Assembly (NCBI GenBank): GCA_020830965.2
Contig: JACCFC020000015.1
Span: forward strand, 1 to 64,000
Source: Neisseriaceae bacterium TC5R-5
GTDB lineage: Bacteria > Pseudomonadota > Gammaproteobacteria > Burkholderiales > Chromobacteriaceae
Length of the DNA stretch: 64,000 bases
Direction: 5' to 3'
The position numbers and the translations under genes are program-made. Positions within the stretch are counted from its first letter, which is position 1; each line of letters begins with the position of its first letter. Positions 28,503 to 36,790 of the stretch are shown here, piece after piece. The notes below the pieces were generated by a model. That model ran no database searches and was not told where the DNA came from. It saw only the letters and a program-made list of their open reading frames with translations.

Positions 28503-29178
28503 AGGAGAGCTGGTAGACGTCATGCTGGTGCGCCGTGTGCGCAAAAGCATCGCCATTCAGATACGCGCTGGTCGCGTAGAACTGATCGCTCACCCCGCCA
28601 TTGGCACTGACCAACTTAAAGCTGCGCTGCTGCAACGCCAGCGGTGGATTGCCAAACATGTGCGGCAACAGCTTGCGGAACAGGCCGAACAAAATAAAAA
28701 CTTACTCAATATCTGCTGGCGTGGTGAATCTCTGCCTTTGCTATTTGAGCCTGGCCACCGGCCCGCCACGCAACGCAGCGAGCAGGGCCTGCATCTGATC
28801 GGCGTAGCTGCAGACGATCACCCCACTATCAAGCAATTGCTCAGCCATTATCTGCGCCGTGAGGCCGCCTTATGCTTTCCGGCACAGTTGGCTACCTTCA
28901 TGCCATTATGCCGCCGCCACCCCAGCGCTTGGCAGCTCTCTTCCGCTCGCACCCGCTGGGGTAGCTGTACCTCAGCCGGACGACTACACCTGAACTGGCG
29001 GCTAATCCAGGCTCCTCCAGCGGTACTGGATTATGTAATAGCGCATGAGCTAGCACACTTGGTGCACATGAATCATTCCCCGGCCTTCTGGGCCGAAACC
29101 GCCAGACTATTCCCTGACTGGCAGGCAGCCCGACACTGGTTAAAACAGCACGGCAGCAGCCTATTTCACTTTGACTAA
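28471..29178 (+). CDS. YgjP/DUF45-type zinc metallopeptidase
   Basis: A 235-residue protein whose C-terminal half has the metallopeptidase motif [16 protein letters not shown] (zinc His, catalytic Glu, distal His region) and the family signature [22 protein letters not shown]. The N-terminal half contains [20 protein letters not shown] prefer the GTG at 28471, six bases after GAGG, to a longer frame inside plsC; an ATG at 28522 would be a shorter option. Cytosolic, substrate unknown. It overlaps plsC and is followed by gloA. Confidence 0.85.
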   Translation: MPVWFRLPIAEGELVDVMLVRRVRKSIAIQIRAGRVELIAHPAIGTDQLKAALLQRQRWIAKHVRQQLAEQAEQNKNLLNICWRGESLPLLFEPGHRPATQRSEQGLHLIGVAADDHPTIKQLLSHYLRREAALCFPAQLATFMPLCRRHPSAWQLSSARTRWGSCTSAGRLHLNWRLIQAPPAVLDYVIAHELAHLVHMNHSPAFWAETARLFPDWQAARHWLKQHGSSLFHFD

Positions 29179-29191
29179 TGGAGAGAATGTA

Positions 29192-29581
29192 ATGCGATTA
29201 CTACACACCATGCTACGCGTAGGCAATCTGGAGCGCTCATTGGCATTTTATCAGGAAGTATTGAATATGCAGTTATTGCGCCGCCAGGATTACCCGGAAG
29301 GTCGTTTTACCCTGGCCTTTCTGGGCTATGGCCCGGAGTCCAGCCACACGGTACTGGAGCTTACCCACAACTGGGATAGCGACCATTACGAACTGGGCAA
29401 TGCCTATGGCCATATCGCGATTGGCGTGCCAGATGCCTATGCTAGCTGTGAGGCAGTACGTGCTAAAGGCGGTAAAGTAGTACGTGAGGCCGGACCAATG
29501 AAACACGGTAGTACCGTGATTGCCTTTGTCGAAGATCCGGATGGTTACAAAATCGAGTTTATCCAACAAGCAGGGCAATAA
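29192..29581 (+). CDS. gloA: Lactoylglutathione lyase (glyoxalase I)
   Basis: A 129-residue glyoxalase I, converting the methylglyoxal-glutathione hemithioacetal to S-lactoylglutathione. It shows paired beta-alpha-beta-beta-beta modules with metal ligands at [15 protein letters not shown] (His near LLHTMLRV), VLELTHNW (Glu), GHIAIGV (His) and IEFIQ (Glu), the Ni-type four-ligand set. GGAGAGAA precedes the ATG at 29192. It is the last gene of the glyQ-to-gloA run. Confidence 0.96.
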   Translation: MRLLHTMLRVGNLERSLAFYQEVLNMQLLRRQDYPEGRFTLAFLGYGPESSHTVLELTHNWDSDHYELGNAYGHIAIGVPDAYASCEAVRAKGGKVVREAGPMKHGSTVIAFVEDPDGYKIEFIQQAGQ

Positions 29582-29640
29582 CAGCGCTGCCACAACCCTG
29601 AAGCTCACCCCTTAAGCATGTACTCACAAAAATAATGAGA

Positions 29641-29669
29641 AGGCCGGCCAGTTATTACTGGCCGCCTTA
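29641..29669 (+). promoter_or_regulatory. Hairpin directly upstream of the nhaD ribosome site
   Basis: AAGGC-C-GGCCAG pairs with CTGGCCGCCTT (eleven pairs with one bulged C) across a TTATTA loop. The strong AAAGGAGG ribosome site of nhaD starts a few bases later. No U run follows on the plus strand. It may be the end of the gloA transcript or a leader structure affecting nhaD translation. Confidence 0.5.
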
Positions 29670-29687
29670 TCAAAGGAGGAGACATTG

Positions 29688-31097
29688 ATGTATCAGAAAT
29701 TACTCATCTTACTGGCTTGTGCGCTAATACCCGCCCTGGCTCAGGCAGCCGAGCTGGATGGTGCCAAGCTCAGCCTGTTATGGGGCATGCCGTTTGCCGG
29801 CATTTTATTATCCATTGCTCTGTTTCCTATTTTTGCCCCCGTCTTCTGGCACCATCATTTCGGTAAAATTACGGCCGTCTGGACCCTTCTATTTTTCCTG
29901 CCTTTCAGCCTCAGTTTTGGCTTGAATATTTCTGCCGCCCTAGTCATCCATGCGCTGCTAACCGAATATCTGCCATTTATCATTCTACTGTTTGCGCTTT
30001 ATACCGTTTCCGGCGGCATTCTCTTATGGGGCTCGCTGCACGGCTCACCCAAACTCAACACAGCCATTCTCGCCATCGGTACCTTGCTGGCCTCTATCAT
30101 GGGCACTACCGGCGCAGCCATGCTGTTGATACGGCCGCTGCTACGCGCTAACGAAAAACGCCAGCACAATGTGCATGTAGTAGTATTTTTTATTTTCCTG
30201 GTTGCCAATGTCGGCGGTGGCCTAACCCCGCTGGGCGACCCGCCCTTATTCCTAGGCTTTCTGAAAGGCGTCAGTTTTGGCTGGACCTTGCAACATATGG
30301 CTCTGCCAGTATTAACGATGTCACTCGCCTTGCTGGCCATCTTCTACGGGCTGGATCATTACTTGTTCGCTAAGGAAGCCAAAGCCGGCACACTCGCTGT
30401 TGTTGATCGCAGCCACGATACGCCAATCAAGCTATACGGCAAAAGCAATTTGCTGCTACTGCTGGCCATCGTTGCTGCCGTGCTCTTATCCGGCTTCTGG
30501 CGACCTGGCATCCATACGGTGGTCCTAGGAACAGTGGTGGAATTGCAAAATGTGCTACGAGATATCTTACTGCTACTGATTGCCGTGCTATCGCTGTGGA
30601 TAACTCCAAAACAAGTACGTGCCGGCAATGAGTTCAATTGGGGCCCTATTTTGGAAGTAGGCAAACTGTTTGCCGGGATTTTCCTCACCATCGCCCCAGT
30701 CATCGCCATACTACGCGCGGGCAACGAAGGGCACTTGGCCAGTCTGGTACAGGCGGTATCCGATAGCCAGGGCCAGCCGGTAGATCATATGTATTTCTGG
30801 ATGACCGGCATTCTGTCCAGCTTCCTAGATAATGCCCCAACCTATCTGGTGTTCTTCAACCTGGCTCATGGTGATGCGCAGGTATTAATGGGCCCGATGG
30901 CCAGTACCCTACTCGCTATCTCAATGGGTGCGGTCTTCATGGGAGCCAATACCTATATCGGCAACGCCCCCAACTTTATGGTGAAAGCAATTGCCGAACA
31001 GCGCCACGTCAAAATGCCAAGCTTTTTTGGCTATATGGCTTGGTCTGGGGCCGTCTTGCTACCTTTGTTTGTCATGATGACTTGGCTGTTTTTCTAA
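29688..31097 (+). CDS. nhaD: Sodium:proton antiporter NhaD
   Basis: A 469-residue inner-membrane antiporter of the ArsB/NhaD superfamily. An N-terminal signal-like helix (LLILLACALIPALAQAAE) is followed by about twelve helices. Landmarks are GMPFAGILLSIALFPI, VANVGGGLTPLGDPPLFLGFLKG (the re-entrant hairpin motif), SSFLDNAPTYLVFFNLA and GANTYIGNAPNFMVKAI. NhaD exports Na+ or Li+ at alkaline pH. AAAGGAGGAG precedes the ATG at 29688. A structured leader lies immediately upstream. Confidence 0.93.
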   Translation: MYQKLLILLACALIPALAQAAELDGAKLSLLWGMPFAGILLSIALFPIFAPVFWHHHFGKITAVWTLLFFLPFSLSFGLNISAALVIHALLTEYLPFIILLFALYTVSGGILLWGSLHGSPKLNTAILAIGTLLASIMGTTGAAMLLIRPLLRANEKRQHNVHVVVFFIFLVANVGGGLTPLGDPPLFLGFLKGVSFGWTLQHMALPVLTMSLALLAIFYGLDHYLFAKEAKAGTLAVVDRSHDTPIKLYGKSNLLLLLAIVAAVLLSGFWRPGIHTVVLGTVVELQNVLRDILLLLIAVLSLWITPKQVRAGNEFNWGPILEVGKLFAGIFLTIAPVIAILRAGNEGHLASLVQAVSDSQGQPVDHMYFWMTGILSSFLDNAPTYLVFFNLAHGDAQVLMGPMASTLLAISMGAVFMGANTYIGNAPNFMVKAIAEQRHVKMPSFFGYMAWSGAVLLPLFVMMTWLFF

Positions 31098-31122
31098 GCG
31101 AGCAACAACGTTAGAAAAGCTG

Positions 31123-31165
31123 GTGCTGCCGCTAGCACACTCACCCAGTGGCTTATCGGCAGCAC
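31123..31165. terminator. Dyad between nhaD and the macrodomain gene
   Basis: GTGCTGCCG pairs perfectly with CGGCAGCAC across a 25-base loop. It lies between convergent genes and could stop transcripts from both, but no clear U run follows in either direction, so it may be factor-dependent or only an RNA 3'-end stabiliser. Confidence 0.45.
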
Positions 31166-31196
31166 AGGGACTTCTAGGGCAAGCTTGCTTAATGCG

Positions 31197-31679
31197 CTAC
31201 GGTGCAGCCAAGTCATACACCGTTACCGCTATGCCTTGGCTGGTGAGCATTTGCTGAATAATCGGCTCTATTTGTTCCCAGTTACCGCCCGCCAGGCCAC
31301 AACCAATTCGCGGCATGTGGACAGAGGCAGCCACTTGTTTTGCATACCCGGCAACCTGTTCCAGCCCATACGCTACAGCCTGATAGCGTATGGGCGGTGT
31401 CTTTTCTTTATTGCGTGCATGGCTAATCCCGTGCTGGCCGATGATATTAGCCACCGTAATATCTGACTCCACCGCAACAAACTGCACCTCGCCAAGCTCG
31501 GCCTGATTGTGTTGTGCAAAAGCGGCTTTGTACTGTTTCTCCGGCTGCGGCCATTTTTTACTGACCGCCAGCACAAAACCTTTGCCCCATTTACCCAAAT
31601 CATTACAAATATGGACGATGACTTTATGACCGTCACCCATTGGGCTAGTCGCATCACCTGTTACATAACGGATATTCAT
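31197..31679 (-). CDS. Macrodomain protein, candidate ADP-ribosyl hydrolase
   Basis: A 160-residue single macrodomain of the ALC1/TARG1/Poa1p-like branch: VTGDATSP binds the adenosine end, IVHICNDLGKWGKGFVLAV is the central loop with the GKGF motif, SHARNKEKTPPIRY follows, and MPRIGCGLAGGNWEQIEPII forms the distal ribose/phosphate loop. Such domains bind or remove ADP-ribose from proteins, DNA or metabolites. Its ATG overlaps the DUF6881-like stop as ATGA, and a HYD1-type ADP-ribosyltransferase lies two genes upstream. That context makes reversal of the transferase's modification its likely job (inference). Confidence 0.88.
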   Translation of the reverse strand: MNIRYVTGDATSPMGDGHKVIVHICNDLGKWGKGFVLAVSKKWPQPEKQYKAAFAQHNQAELGEVQFVAVESDITVANIIGQHGISHARNKEKTPPIRYQAVAYGLEQVAGYAKQVAASVHMPRIGCGLAGGNWEQIEPIIQQMLTSQGIAVTVYDLAAP

Positions 31680-31954
31680 TTGGTAGCTTTAGCCCAAATT
31701 TCCTCAAAATCTTGCTTACTTATTTCCTTGATAGAGAAATCCGACTGGCTTGAAATTTCACCAAGACTTGGAACAGGAACAATACCCAACCTGGTTGGTG
31801 CTATAGCTTTTTGCTTTGAGGCATAAGTCATTTTACCTGCTGAAAAAATTTCAACCTTACGGGTTTCATACCGGCTGGCATCAAGCTCACTGTAAAACTC
31901 AGAAGGAAAACCGGCCGGACTATTTTTCCACTTAGAATAGATATAGACGCTCAT
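31676..31954 (-). CDS. DUF6881-like small protein, possible immunity or accessory factor
   Basis: A 92-residue cytosolic protein: aromatic N-terminal strand MSVYIYSKWKNSPAGFPSEF, then YSELDASRYETRKVEIFSAGK, VPVPSLGEISSQSDF and the end ISKQDFEEIWAKA. This matches the pattern of proteins grouped as DUF6881, whose function I do not know and which often occur near toxin genes. Its ATG is eight bases after the HYD1 gene's stop with AAGG in the gap, and its stop overlaps the macrodomain start. The AT content is higher than in core neighbours, suggesting acquisition. Confidence 0.65.
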   Translation of the reverse strand: MSVYIYSKWKNSPAGFPSEFYSELDASRYETRKVEIFSAGKMTYASKQKAIAPTRLGIVPVPSLGEISSQSDFSIKEISKQDFEEIWAKATK

Positions 31955-31962
31955 AATTAACC

Positions 31963-32298
31963 TTATACTTTCCCATGACCTTTAAGTCTTTCAGTAATAT
32001 CTAACGGATGAGCATTAGGTATGACATAAACGCCCTCACGCCCGTGCACAAGCTCTAAGCCTTGAACATCAACATTAATATGGTATTCAAATCGCCTTCC
32101 CGCCCAAGGCAGACCAAAGAAAATCATAGACAGCTGACCGGGGCGTTTTGTTTTGGGAACAATATCACTTACGTACTGCCCATCGCCGAATCTGGCATCT
32201 TTAGGATTATGGGCTCTCAAAGAAGGATTAATTAACTTACTCTCAAGAATCCCGTTATATCCTTGGAGGTTAGTGTAATGATATAGAATGCGTTCCAC
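31963..32298 (-). CDS. Stand-alone HYD1-type ADP-ribosyltransferase toxin
   Basis: A 111-residue protein consisting of almost nothing but a Tox-HYD1 ADP-ribosyltransferase domain. Hallmarks are YHYTNLQGYNGILES (catalytic His at residue 7), INPSLRAHNPKDARFGDGQY (Tyr 42), VSDIVP, LPWAGRRFEYHINVDV and GVYVIPN. In polymorphic toxins this domain usually sits at the C-terminal tip of long secreted proteins; here it is free. The GTG at 32298 has a textbook AAGGA five bases upstream, so the 20-residue upstream extension is rejected. It is first in a three-gene operon with the DUF6881-like and macrodomain genes. Target unknown: protein, RNA or DNA. Confidence 0.8.
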   Translation of the reverse strand: MERILYHYTNLQGYNGILESKLINPSLRAHNPKDARFGDGQYVSDIVPKTKRPGQLSMIFFGLPWAGRRFEYHINVDVQGLELVHGREGVYVIPNAHPLDITERLKGHGKV

Positions 32299-32924
32299 TT
32301 GCTTCCTTATTCTGCAATACGATTTAAGAGAAAAGCTTATTTTACAGAGTAAAGTCATGCCTTACCAATAAACCTAGCCAACCAATAGTACCGACCTATC
32401 CCTGCCAAGCTGGCCTACTACCACCCCTAAAGGGCTGCCGTCCATGCTTGACCTGCCACCGATTCATTGTTACCTTGCCTTCCGGTCTGAACACACCATC
32501 AACAGGCGCCCGCCGCTTCTGACACTTGCGGCTTTTTTGCGCCTATAGTTTTCTATGCAAGGGGAGTACAACATCCTAGTAGCGGGGAAAATCTATGAGC
32601 CATCCTGTTACAGTGTTCGAGTACTCGACCGCCTCTATGCACAAAAGGCTATCGGAACAATCAAGCCGAAACCAGCTGCCTCGCGATTAAGGCCATTGAA
32701 TGATTCGCCCGATAGTGAAGGTCAAGCACAAGCTGTCCCAGCTGCCGCTGGGTGATGATAGCCAGCGCTCTCCTCAGTGGATAGAGCAAGCTAGGTAGCT
32801 GGGTGATTGGTCATTATCTGGGCAGCCTAGAAGAGATTCAGGCGTAAACCCAGCAAGGCTGGCTAGCGGTTCAATCAGGTTGTGACATCGCTCACACCAG
32901 CACACTCTTAAAAAGGATGTACTC
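32299..32924. other. Long non-coding or degraded stretch upstream of the HYD1 operon
   Basis: About 620 bases with no intact gene of convincing quality. It should contain the divergent promoters of the HYD1 operon and the acyl-CoA-binding protein gene. Between about 32590 and 32850 there are short fragments that read like protein pieces in shifting frames, for example MSHPVTVFEYS, KVKHKLSQLPLGDDS and VIGHYLGSLEEIQ, each soon ended by a stop. This looks like a decayed gene, but I cannot name it. Confidence 0.4.
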
Positions 32925-33185
32925 ATGTCTGACTTACTCACACTGTTCACGCAAGCACAAGCCGATATCAAAACGCTGGCCGAGCGTCCGGACAATCAAG
33001 TTCTATTGCAACTGTATGCGCTGTATAAGCAGGCCACGGCTGGCGATGCCAGCGGCGAGCGCCCCGGCATGATGGACTTTGTTAACCGAGCCAAGTTTGA
33101 TGCCTGGGATAAGCTGAAAGGGCAATCGACTGAGACGGCAATGCAGACCTATGTTGATCTCGTAACCAAATTACTGGCCGAATAA
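32925..33185 (+). CDS. Acyl-CoA-binding protein (ACBP)
   Basis: An 86-residue four-helix ACBP. Conserved residues of the family are present: LLQLYALYKQATAGD, GERPGMMDFVNRAKFDAWDKLKGQS and the final helix YVDLVTKLL. It binds medium- and long-chain acyl-CoA in the cytosol. ACBPs are eukaryote-like proteins found in only some bacteria, betaproteobacteria among them. AAAAGGA precedes the ATG and a strong shared terminator follows. It lies beside the fatty-acid synthesis cluster but on the opposite strand. Confidence 0.93.
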   Translation: MSDLLTLFTQAQADIKTLAERPDNQVLLQLYALYKQATAGDASGERPGMMDFVNRAKFDAWDKLKGQSTETAMQTYVDLVTKLLAE

Positions 33186-33200
33186 GTGGCTGCAGTGACA

Positions 33201-33234
33201 AAAAAACCGGCCTTCACATGAGGGCCGGTTTTTT
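33201..33234. terminator. Bidirectional terminator between ACBP and fabF
   Basis: AAAAAACCGGCC pairs with GGCCGGTTTTTT over twelve bases with a ten-base loop. A runs on the left and T runs on the right make it effective for both the ACBP gene (plus) and the convergent fabF gene (minus). Confidence 0.93.
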
Positions 33235-33248
33235 ATTGGCATCAGATC

Positions 33249-34490
33249 TTAAACGCGCTTGAACACCAACGTGCCATTGGTGCCACCAAAACCGAAGGAG
33301 TTGGAAATAGCCACTTCGATCGGCATATCACGGGCGGTATTCGCCACATAGTCAAGGTCGCAGCCACCTTCAATATCCTGCTCAAACAGATTGATGGTAG
33401 GTGGAGAGACCTGGTGATGCAAAGCCAGAATCGAGTAGATGGCTTCAACACCGCCAGCACCACCGAGTAGATGGCCGGTCATGGACTTAGTCGAGTTCAC
33501 CACCAAGCGTTTGGCATAGTCACCAAACACTAGCTTAAGTGCATTGGTTTCATTGGCATCGCCCAAGGGCGTGGAGGTACCATGCGCGTTCACGTATTGC
33601 ACTTGGTCAGGATTGATACGAGCATCACGCAAGGCATTGACCACACCACGTGCAGGGCCATCCACGCTTGGCGCAGTAATGTGGTGGGCATCGGAACTCA
33701 TACCGAAACCAATCAGTTCGGCATAAATTCGCGCACCACGCTGACGCGCATGTTCGTACTCTTCCAGCACCAGCACGCCGGCACCTTCTCCCATCACAAA
33801 ACCGTCACGACCTTTGTCCCAAGGGCGCGATGCAGTAGCTGGATCATCATTGCGGGTGGAAAGTGCCTTCATCGCGGCAAAACCACCAATGCCCAGACCA
33901 CAAATAGCGCCTTCTGCCCCTCCGGCCACCATCACATCAGCATCACCGTACTGAATCATACGCGCGGCATCACCGATACAATGAGCGCCGGTGGTACAGG
34001 CCGAGACAATGCCGTAACTTGGGCCCTGATAGCCTTTGAGAATAGTGACATGGCCAGCAATCAGATTGACCAAGGAACCGGGGATAAAGAACGGCCCGAT
34101 TTTGCGCGGGCCGCCCGCGACCACTGCCGTATGGGTGTCTTCAATCAGCGGCAAGCCACCTATGCCGGAACCGATATTAACCCCCACACGGGTTTTGTCG
34201 AGATTGGGCAGGTCGTCCAAGCCGGCATCTGCCACTGCCTGTAAGGCTGCCGCGACGCCATAATGAATAAAGACATCGCTACGTCTGGCTTCTTTGGGCG
34301 AGATGTACTGACTGATATCAAAATCTTTGACTTCTCCAGCCACTTGACAAGCCAGCTCGCTGGCATCGAAGCGGGTAATCTTGCCGATACCACTCTTACC
34401 CGCCAGTAGATTGGCCCAACCTGTTTTCACATCATTGCCGACTGGGGAAATATGCCCCAGACCGGTTACTACCACTCTGCGTTTTGACAC
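33249..34490 (-). CDS. fabF: 3-oxoacyl-ACP synthase II
   Basis: A 413-residue condensing enzyme that elongates acyl-ACP with malonyl-ACP. The active site is Cys in [10 protein letters not shown], His in [11 protein letters not shown] and His in [15 protein letters not shown]. The GTG start at 34490 ([12 protein letters not shown]) has GGAG seven bases before it and gives exactly the E. coli length; the in-frame ATG further up has no support. It is the last gene of the plsX-fabHDG-acpP-fabF cluster, with a hairpin between it and acpP. Confidence 0.97.
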   Translation of the reverse strand: MSKRRVVVTGLGHISPVGNDVKTGWANLLAGKSGIGKITRFDASELACQVAGEVKDFDISQYISPKEARRSDVFIHYGVAAALQAVADAGLDDLPNLDKTRVGVNIGSGIGGLPLIEDTHTAVVAGGPRKIGPFFIPGSLVNLIAGHVTILKGYQGPSYGIVSACTTGAHCIGDAARMIQYGDADVMVAGGAEGAICGLGIGGFAAMKALSTRNDDPATASRPWDKGRDGFVMGEGAGVLVLEEYEHARQRGARIYAELIGFGMSSDAHHITAPSVDGPARGVVNALRDARINPDQVQYVNAHGTSTPLGDANETNALKLVFGDYAKRLVVNSTKSMTGHLLGGAGGVEAIYSILALHHQVSPPTINLFEQDIEGGCDLDYVANTARDMPIEVAISNSFGFGGTNGTLVFKRV

Positions 34491-34605
34491 GAAGAATCTC
34501 CGTGAGAGATTAGGAGGCGATCTATTGATGATAGCCATCCACTACGTCTTATCAGGAAAAATCAATAGCCGGATGCGGCGTACTGTTAGCTCTCTTGCTT
34601 GACAA

Positions 34606-34649
34606 AAGACCTCTGCTGGCGAGCAATAGCTGCACCACGCAGAGGTCTT
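34606..34649 (-). terminator. Intercistronic terminator/attenuator between acpP and fabF
   Basis: On the minus strand, AAGACCTCTGC pairs with GCAGAGGTCTT over eleven bases (22-base loop), followed by TTTTG. It lies 27 bases past the acpP stop and about 115 bases before the fabF start, so most transcripts may end after acpP, letting carrier protein exceed FabF. Confidence 0.7.
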
Positions 34650-34675
34650 CACTCTGATTACAGAGATAGAGAGGA

Positions 34676-34915
34676 TTACTTGTTCAGATGAGCAGTAACG
34701 TAATCTACTGCCTGCTGAACAGTGGTGATTTTCTCTGCTTCTTCGTCTGGAATTTCGCACTCAAACTCTTCTTCCAGAGCCATCACCAGTTCTACGGTGT
34801 CAAGCGAATCAGCGCCCAGATCATCCACAAAAGAAGAGTCGATCTTCACTTCTGCCTCGTTTACACCCAGTTGCTCGGCTACGATCTTTTTAACGCGCGC
34901 TTCGATATTTTCCAT
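34676..34915 (-). CDS. acpP: Acyl carrier protein
   Basis: A 79-residue acidic four-helix carrier with the phosphopantetheine serine in [19 protein letters not shown]. It starts [12 protein letters not shown] at 34915 with AAGGA at good spacing; the longer frame upstream is not supported. It carries growing acyl chains for the Fab enzymes encoded on both sides and for the PlsX/PlsC-type steps. Length and charge are typical. Confidence 0.98.
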   Translation of the reverse strand: MENIEARVKKIVAEQLGVNEAEVKIDSSFVDDLGADSLDTVELVMALEEEFECEIPDEEAEKITTVQQAVDYVTAHLNK

Positions 34916-35023
34916 TTGTTTAAATCCTTCGACCTTTCTGATTCGGGATAACAAAACCCCGGTATTCTACAAAAAAAAACTAGCGTGGCCTATCTAAATT
35001 TTAGGCTGCTCGCAAACCTGGCG

Positions 35024-35755
35024 TCATGGCATTAACATGCCGCCATTAACATGTAAAGTCTGTCCGGTAATATAACTGGCCGTTGCCAAGAACAGAACGG
35101 CTTCTGCAATCTCATTTACCTGCCCCAAACGGCCCAAAGCAATCTGCCCCAACAGCGCGTCACGTTGCGCATCGGGCAACGCTCTGGTCATATCGGTATC
35201 AATAAAACCAGGCGCGACGCAATTAACGGTAACATTACGGCTACCCGCCTCACGCGCCAGCGATTTGGTAAAACCAATAATGCCGGCCTTGGCGGCTGCA
35301 TAGTTGGTCTGACCTGCATTCCCTGTGATTCCGACAATCGAGGCAATATTAATAATGCTGCCGGCACGCGCCTTCATCATGCTGCGCAGCACCGCCTTGG
35401 ATGCTTTGAACACCGATTTCAGATTGGTGTCCATAATGACATCCCAGTCTTCATCTTTCATCCGCATCAGCAAACCATCACGGGTAATGCCAGCATTGTT
35501 GACCAAAATAGCCACCTGACCAAATTCCTGCTCAATGCTTTCGATCAGCGCATCGATGGCGCCCGCTTCGGTAACATTCAACACTCGACCAGCCCCCCCA
35601 CGGGCGGCTAAGCGCTGCTGAATACGGCTGGCACCCTCTACCGAGGTAGCCGTCCCAATCACCAGCGCACCGTTTGCCGCCAGGGTTTCGGCAATAGCTG
35701 CGCCAATCCCTCGTGAAGCACCCGTTACTAAAGCCACTTTCCCTTGTAGACTCAT
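35024..35755 (-). CDS. fabG: 3-oxoacyl-ACP reductase
   Basis: A 243-residue SDR-fold reductase, NADPH-dependent. The nucleotide motif is TGASRGIG, NNAG is present, and the catalytic set is Ser in NIASIVGITGNAGQTNYAAAK with Tyr and Lys. The substrate-lid region DTDMTRALPDAQ is typical of FabG. AAAGGAG precedes the ATG at 35755. It lies between fabD (25 bases upstream) and acpP in the fatty-acid synthesis operon. Confidence 0.97.
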   Translation of the reverse strand: MSLQGKVALVTGASRGIGAAIAETLAANGALVIGTATSVEGASRIQQRLAARGGAGRVLNVTEAGAIDALIESIEQEFGQVAILVNNAGITRDGLLMRMKDEDWDVIMDTNLKSVFKASKAVLRSMMKARAGSIINIASIVGITGNAGQTNYAAAKAGIIGFTKSLAREAGSRNVTVNCVAPGFIDTDMTRALPDAQRDALLGQIALGRLGQVNEIAEAVLFLATASYITGQTLHVNGGMLMP

Positions 35756-35780
35756 TTAAGTTTCTCCTTTGGGTATTTTC

Positions 35781-36710
35781 TTAGATCAACTCACCACGCG
35801 CTGCTTGCAACGCCGCTACATCAACCAGGGCCAGACAGGCAAGCTGACTATCTATACGCTTGGCCAAGCCGGCCAAAACTTTGCCCGGGCCACATTCTGC
35901 CATTTGTAGTACACCATCGGCCACCAGATGTTGGATGGTTTCAGTCCAACGTACCGGCATATACAGCTGGCGGCTTAGGGCATCGCGAATTTTAGCCGGG
36001 TCGCTATAACTAGCCACATCGGCATTGTGCAGCACAGGTATCGCCGGTGCATTCAAGTGAACGGTTTGCAAAGCTACCTTCAATTGTTCGGCAGCAGGCC
36101 GCATCAACGAACAATGCGAGGGGACAGACACCGGTAACAATAGCGCACGCTTAGCGCCTTTATTCTTGCACAGCACCATCGCACGTTCCACCGCGGCCTT
36201 GTTGCCAGCAATCACCACCTGGCCGGGTGAGTTGAAGTTTACCGCTTCGACCACTTCGCCTTGCGCCGCTTCGGCACAGGCAGCCTGGATATCCGCATCA
36301 GCTAAATTCAAAATGGCGGCCATCGCCCCCGTTCCGGCAGGCACGGCTGCTTGCATCGCTTCGGCACGCAAACGCACCAATTTGATCGCTTCGGCAAAAG
36401 GCAAGGCACCGGCTGCGACCAGAGCGGTATACTCGCCTAGGCTATGCCCGGCTAGCACCGTCGGTTGTTGACCGTTGAGTTCCTGCCAGGCCAGATAAGT
36501 GGCGTAACCGGCCGCCAGCATCAGCGGCTGCGTATTTACTGTCGCGTTAATATCATCGGCACTTTCCGCCTGCAACATCGCCCACAAATCGACTCCCAAT
36601 GCATCAGAGGCTTCCTCAAAAGTATGCTGCACTACGGGCAGATCAGCAAAGCCATCCATCATTTTCAGACTTTGTGAGCCCTGCCCGGGAAAAAGAAACG
36701 CAAATGCCAT
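35781..36710 (-). CDS. fabD: Malonyl-CoA:ACP transacylase
   Basis: A 309-residue enzyme that loads malonate onto ACP. The nucleophile elbow is GHSLGEYTAL, the oxyanion Gln is in FPGQGSQ at the start, and the catalytic His is in SVPSHCSLM. The ATG at 36710 has GGAG six bases before it, so I rejected nine extra upstream residues. It follows fabH in the operon after 80 bases. Confidence 0.97.
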   Translation of the reverse strand: MAFAFLFPGQGSQSLKMMDGFADLPVVQHTFEEASDALGVDLWAMLQAESADDINATVNTQPLMLAAGYATYLAWQELNGQQPTVLAGHSLGEYTALVAAGALPFAEAIKLVRLRAEAMQAAVPAGTGAMAAILNLADADIQAACAEAAQGEVVEAVNFNSPGQVVIAGNKAAVERAMVLCKNKGAKRALLLPVSVPSHCSLMRPAAEQLKVALQTVHLNAPAIPVLHNADVASYSDPAKIRDALSRQLYMPVRWTETIQHLVADGVLQMAECGPGKVLAGLAKRIDSQLACLALVDVAALQAARGELI

Positions 36711-36790
36711 AGCTGACTCCAAATAATCCGCCACCAAGAACCAGGCCGGCAGCCTAGCATTGACCTATCGTCACAAATTCAGAGCAACCG

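Noticed and set aside
32555-32755. 66-codon plus-strand frame upstream of the ACBP gene
   Set aside because: No ribosome site or family match, and other frames in the same stretch look equally protein-like, so I treat the region as decayed.
33582-34244. Long plus-strand frame opposite fabF
   Set aside because: Lies wholly antisense to the well-supported fabF gene, and its composition is a mirror of that gene's codon bias.
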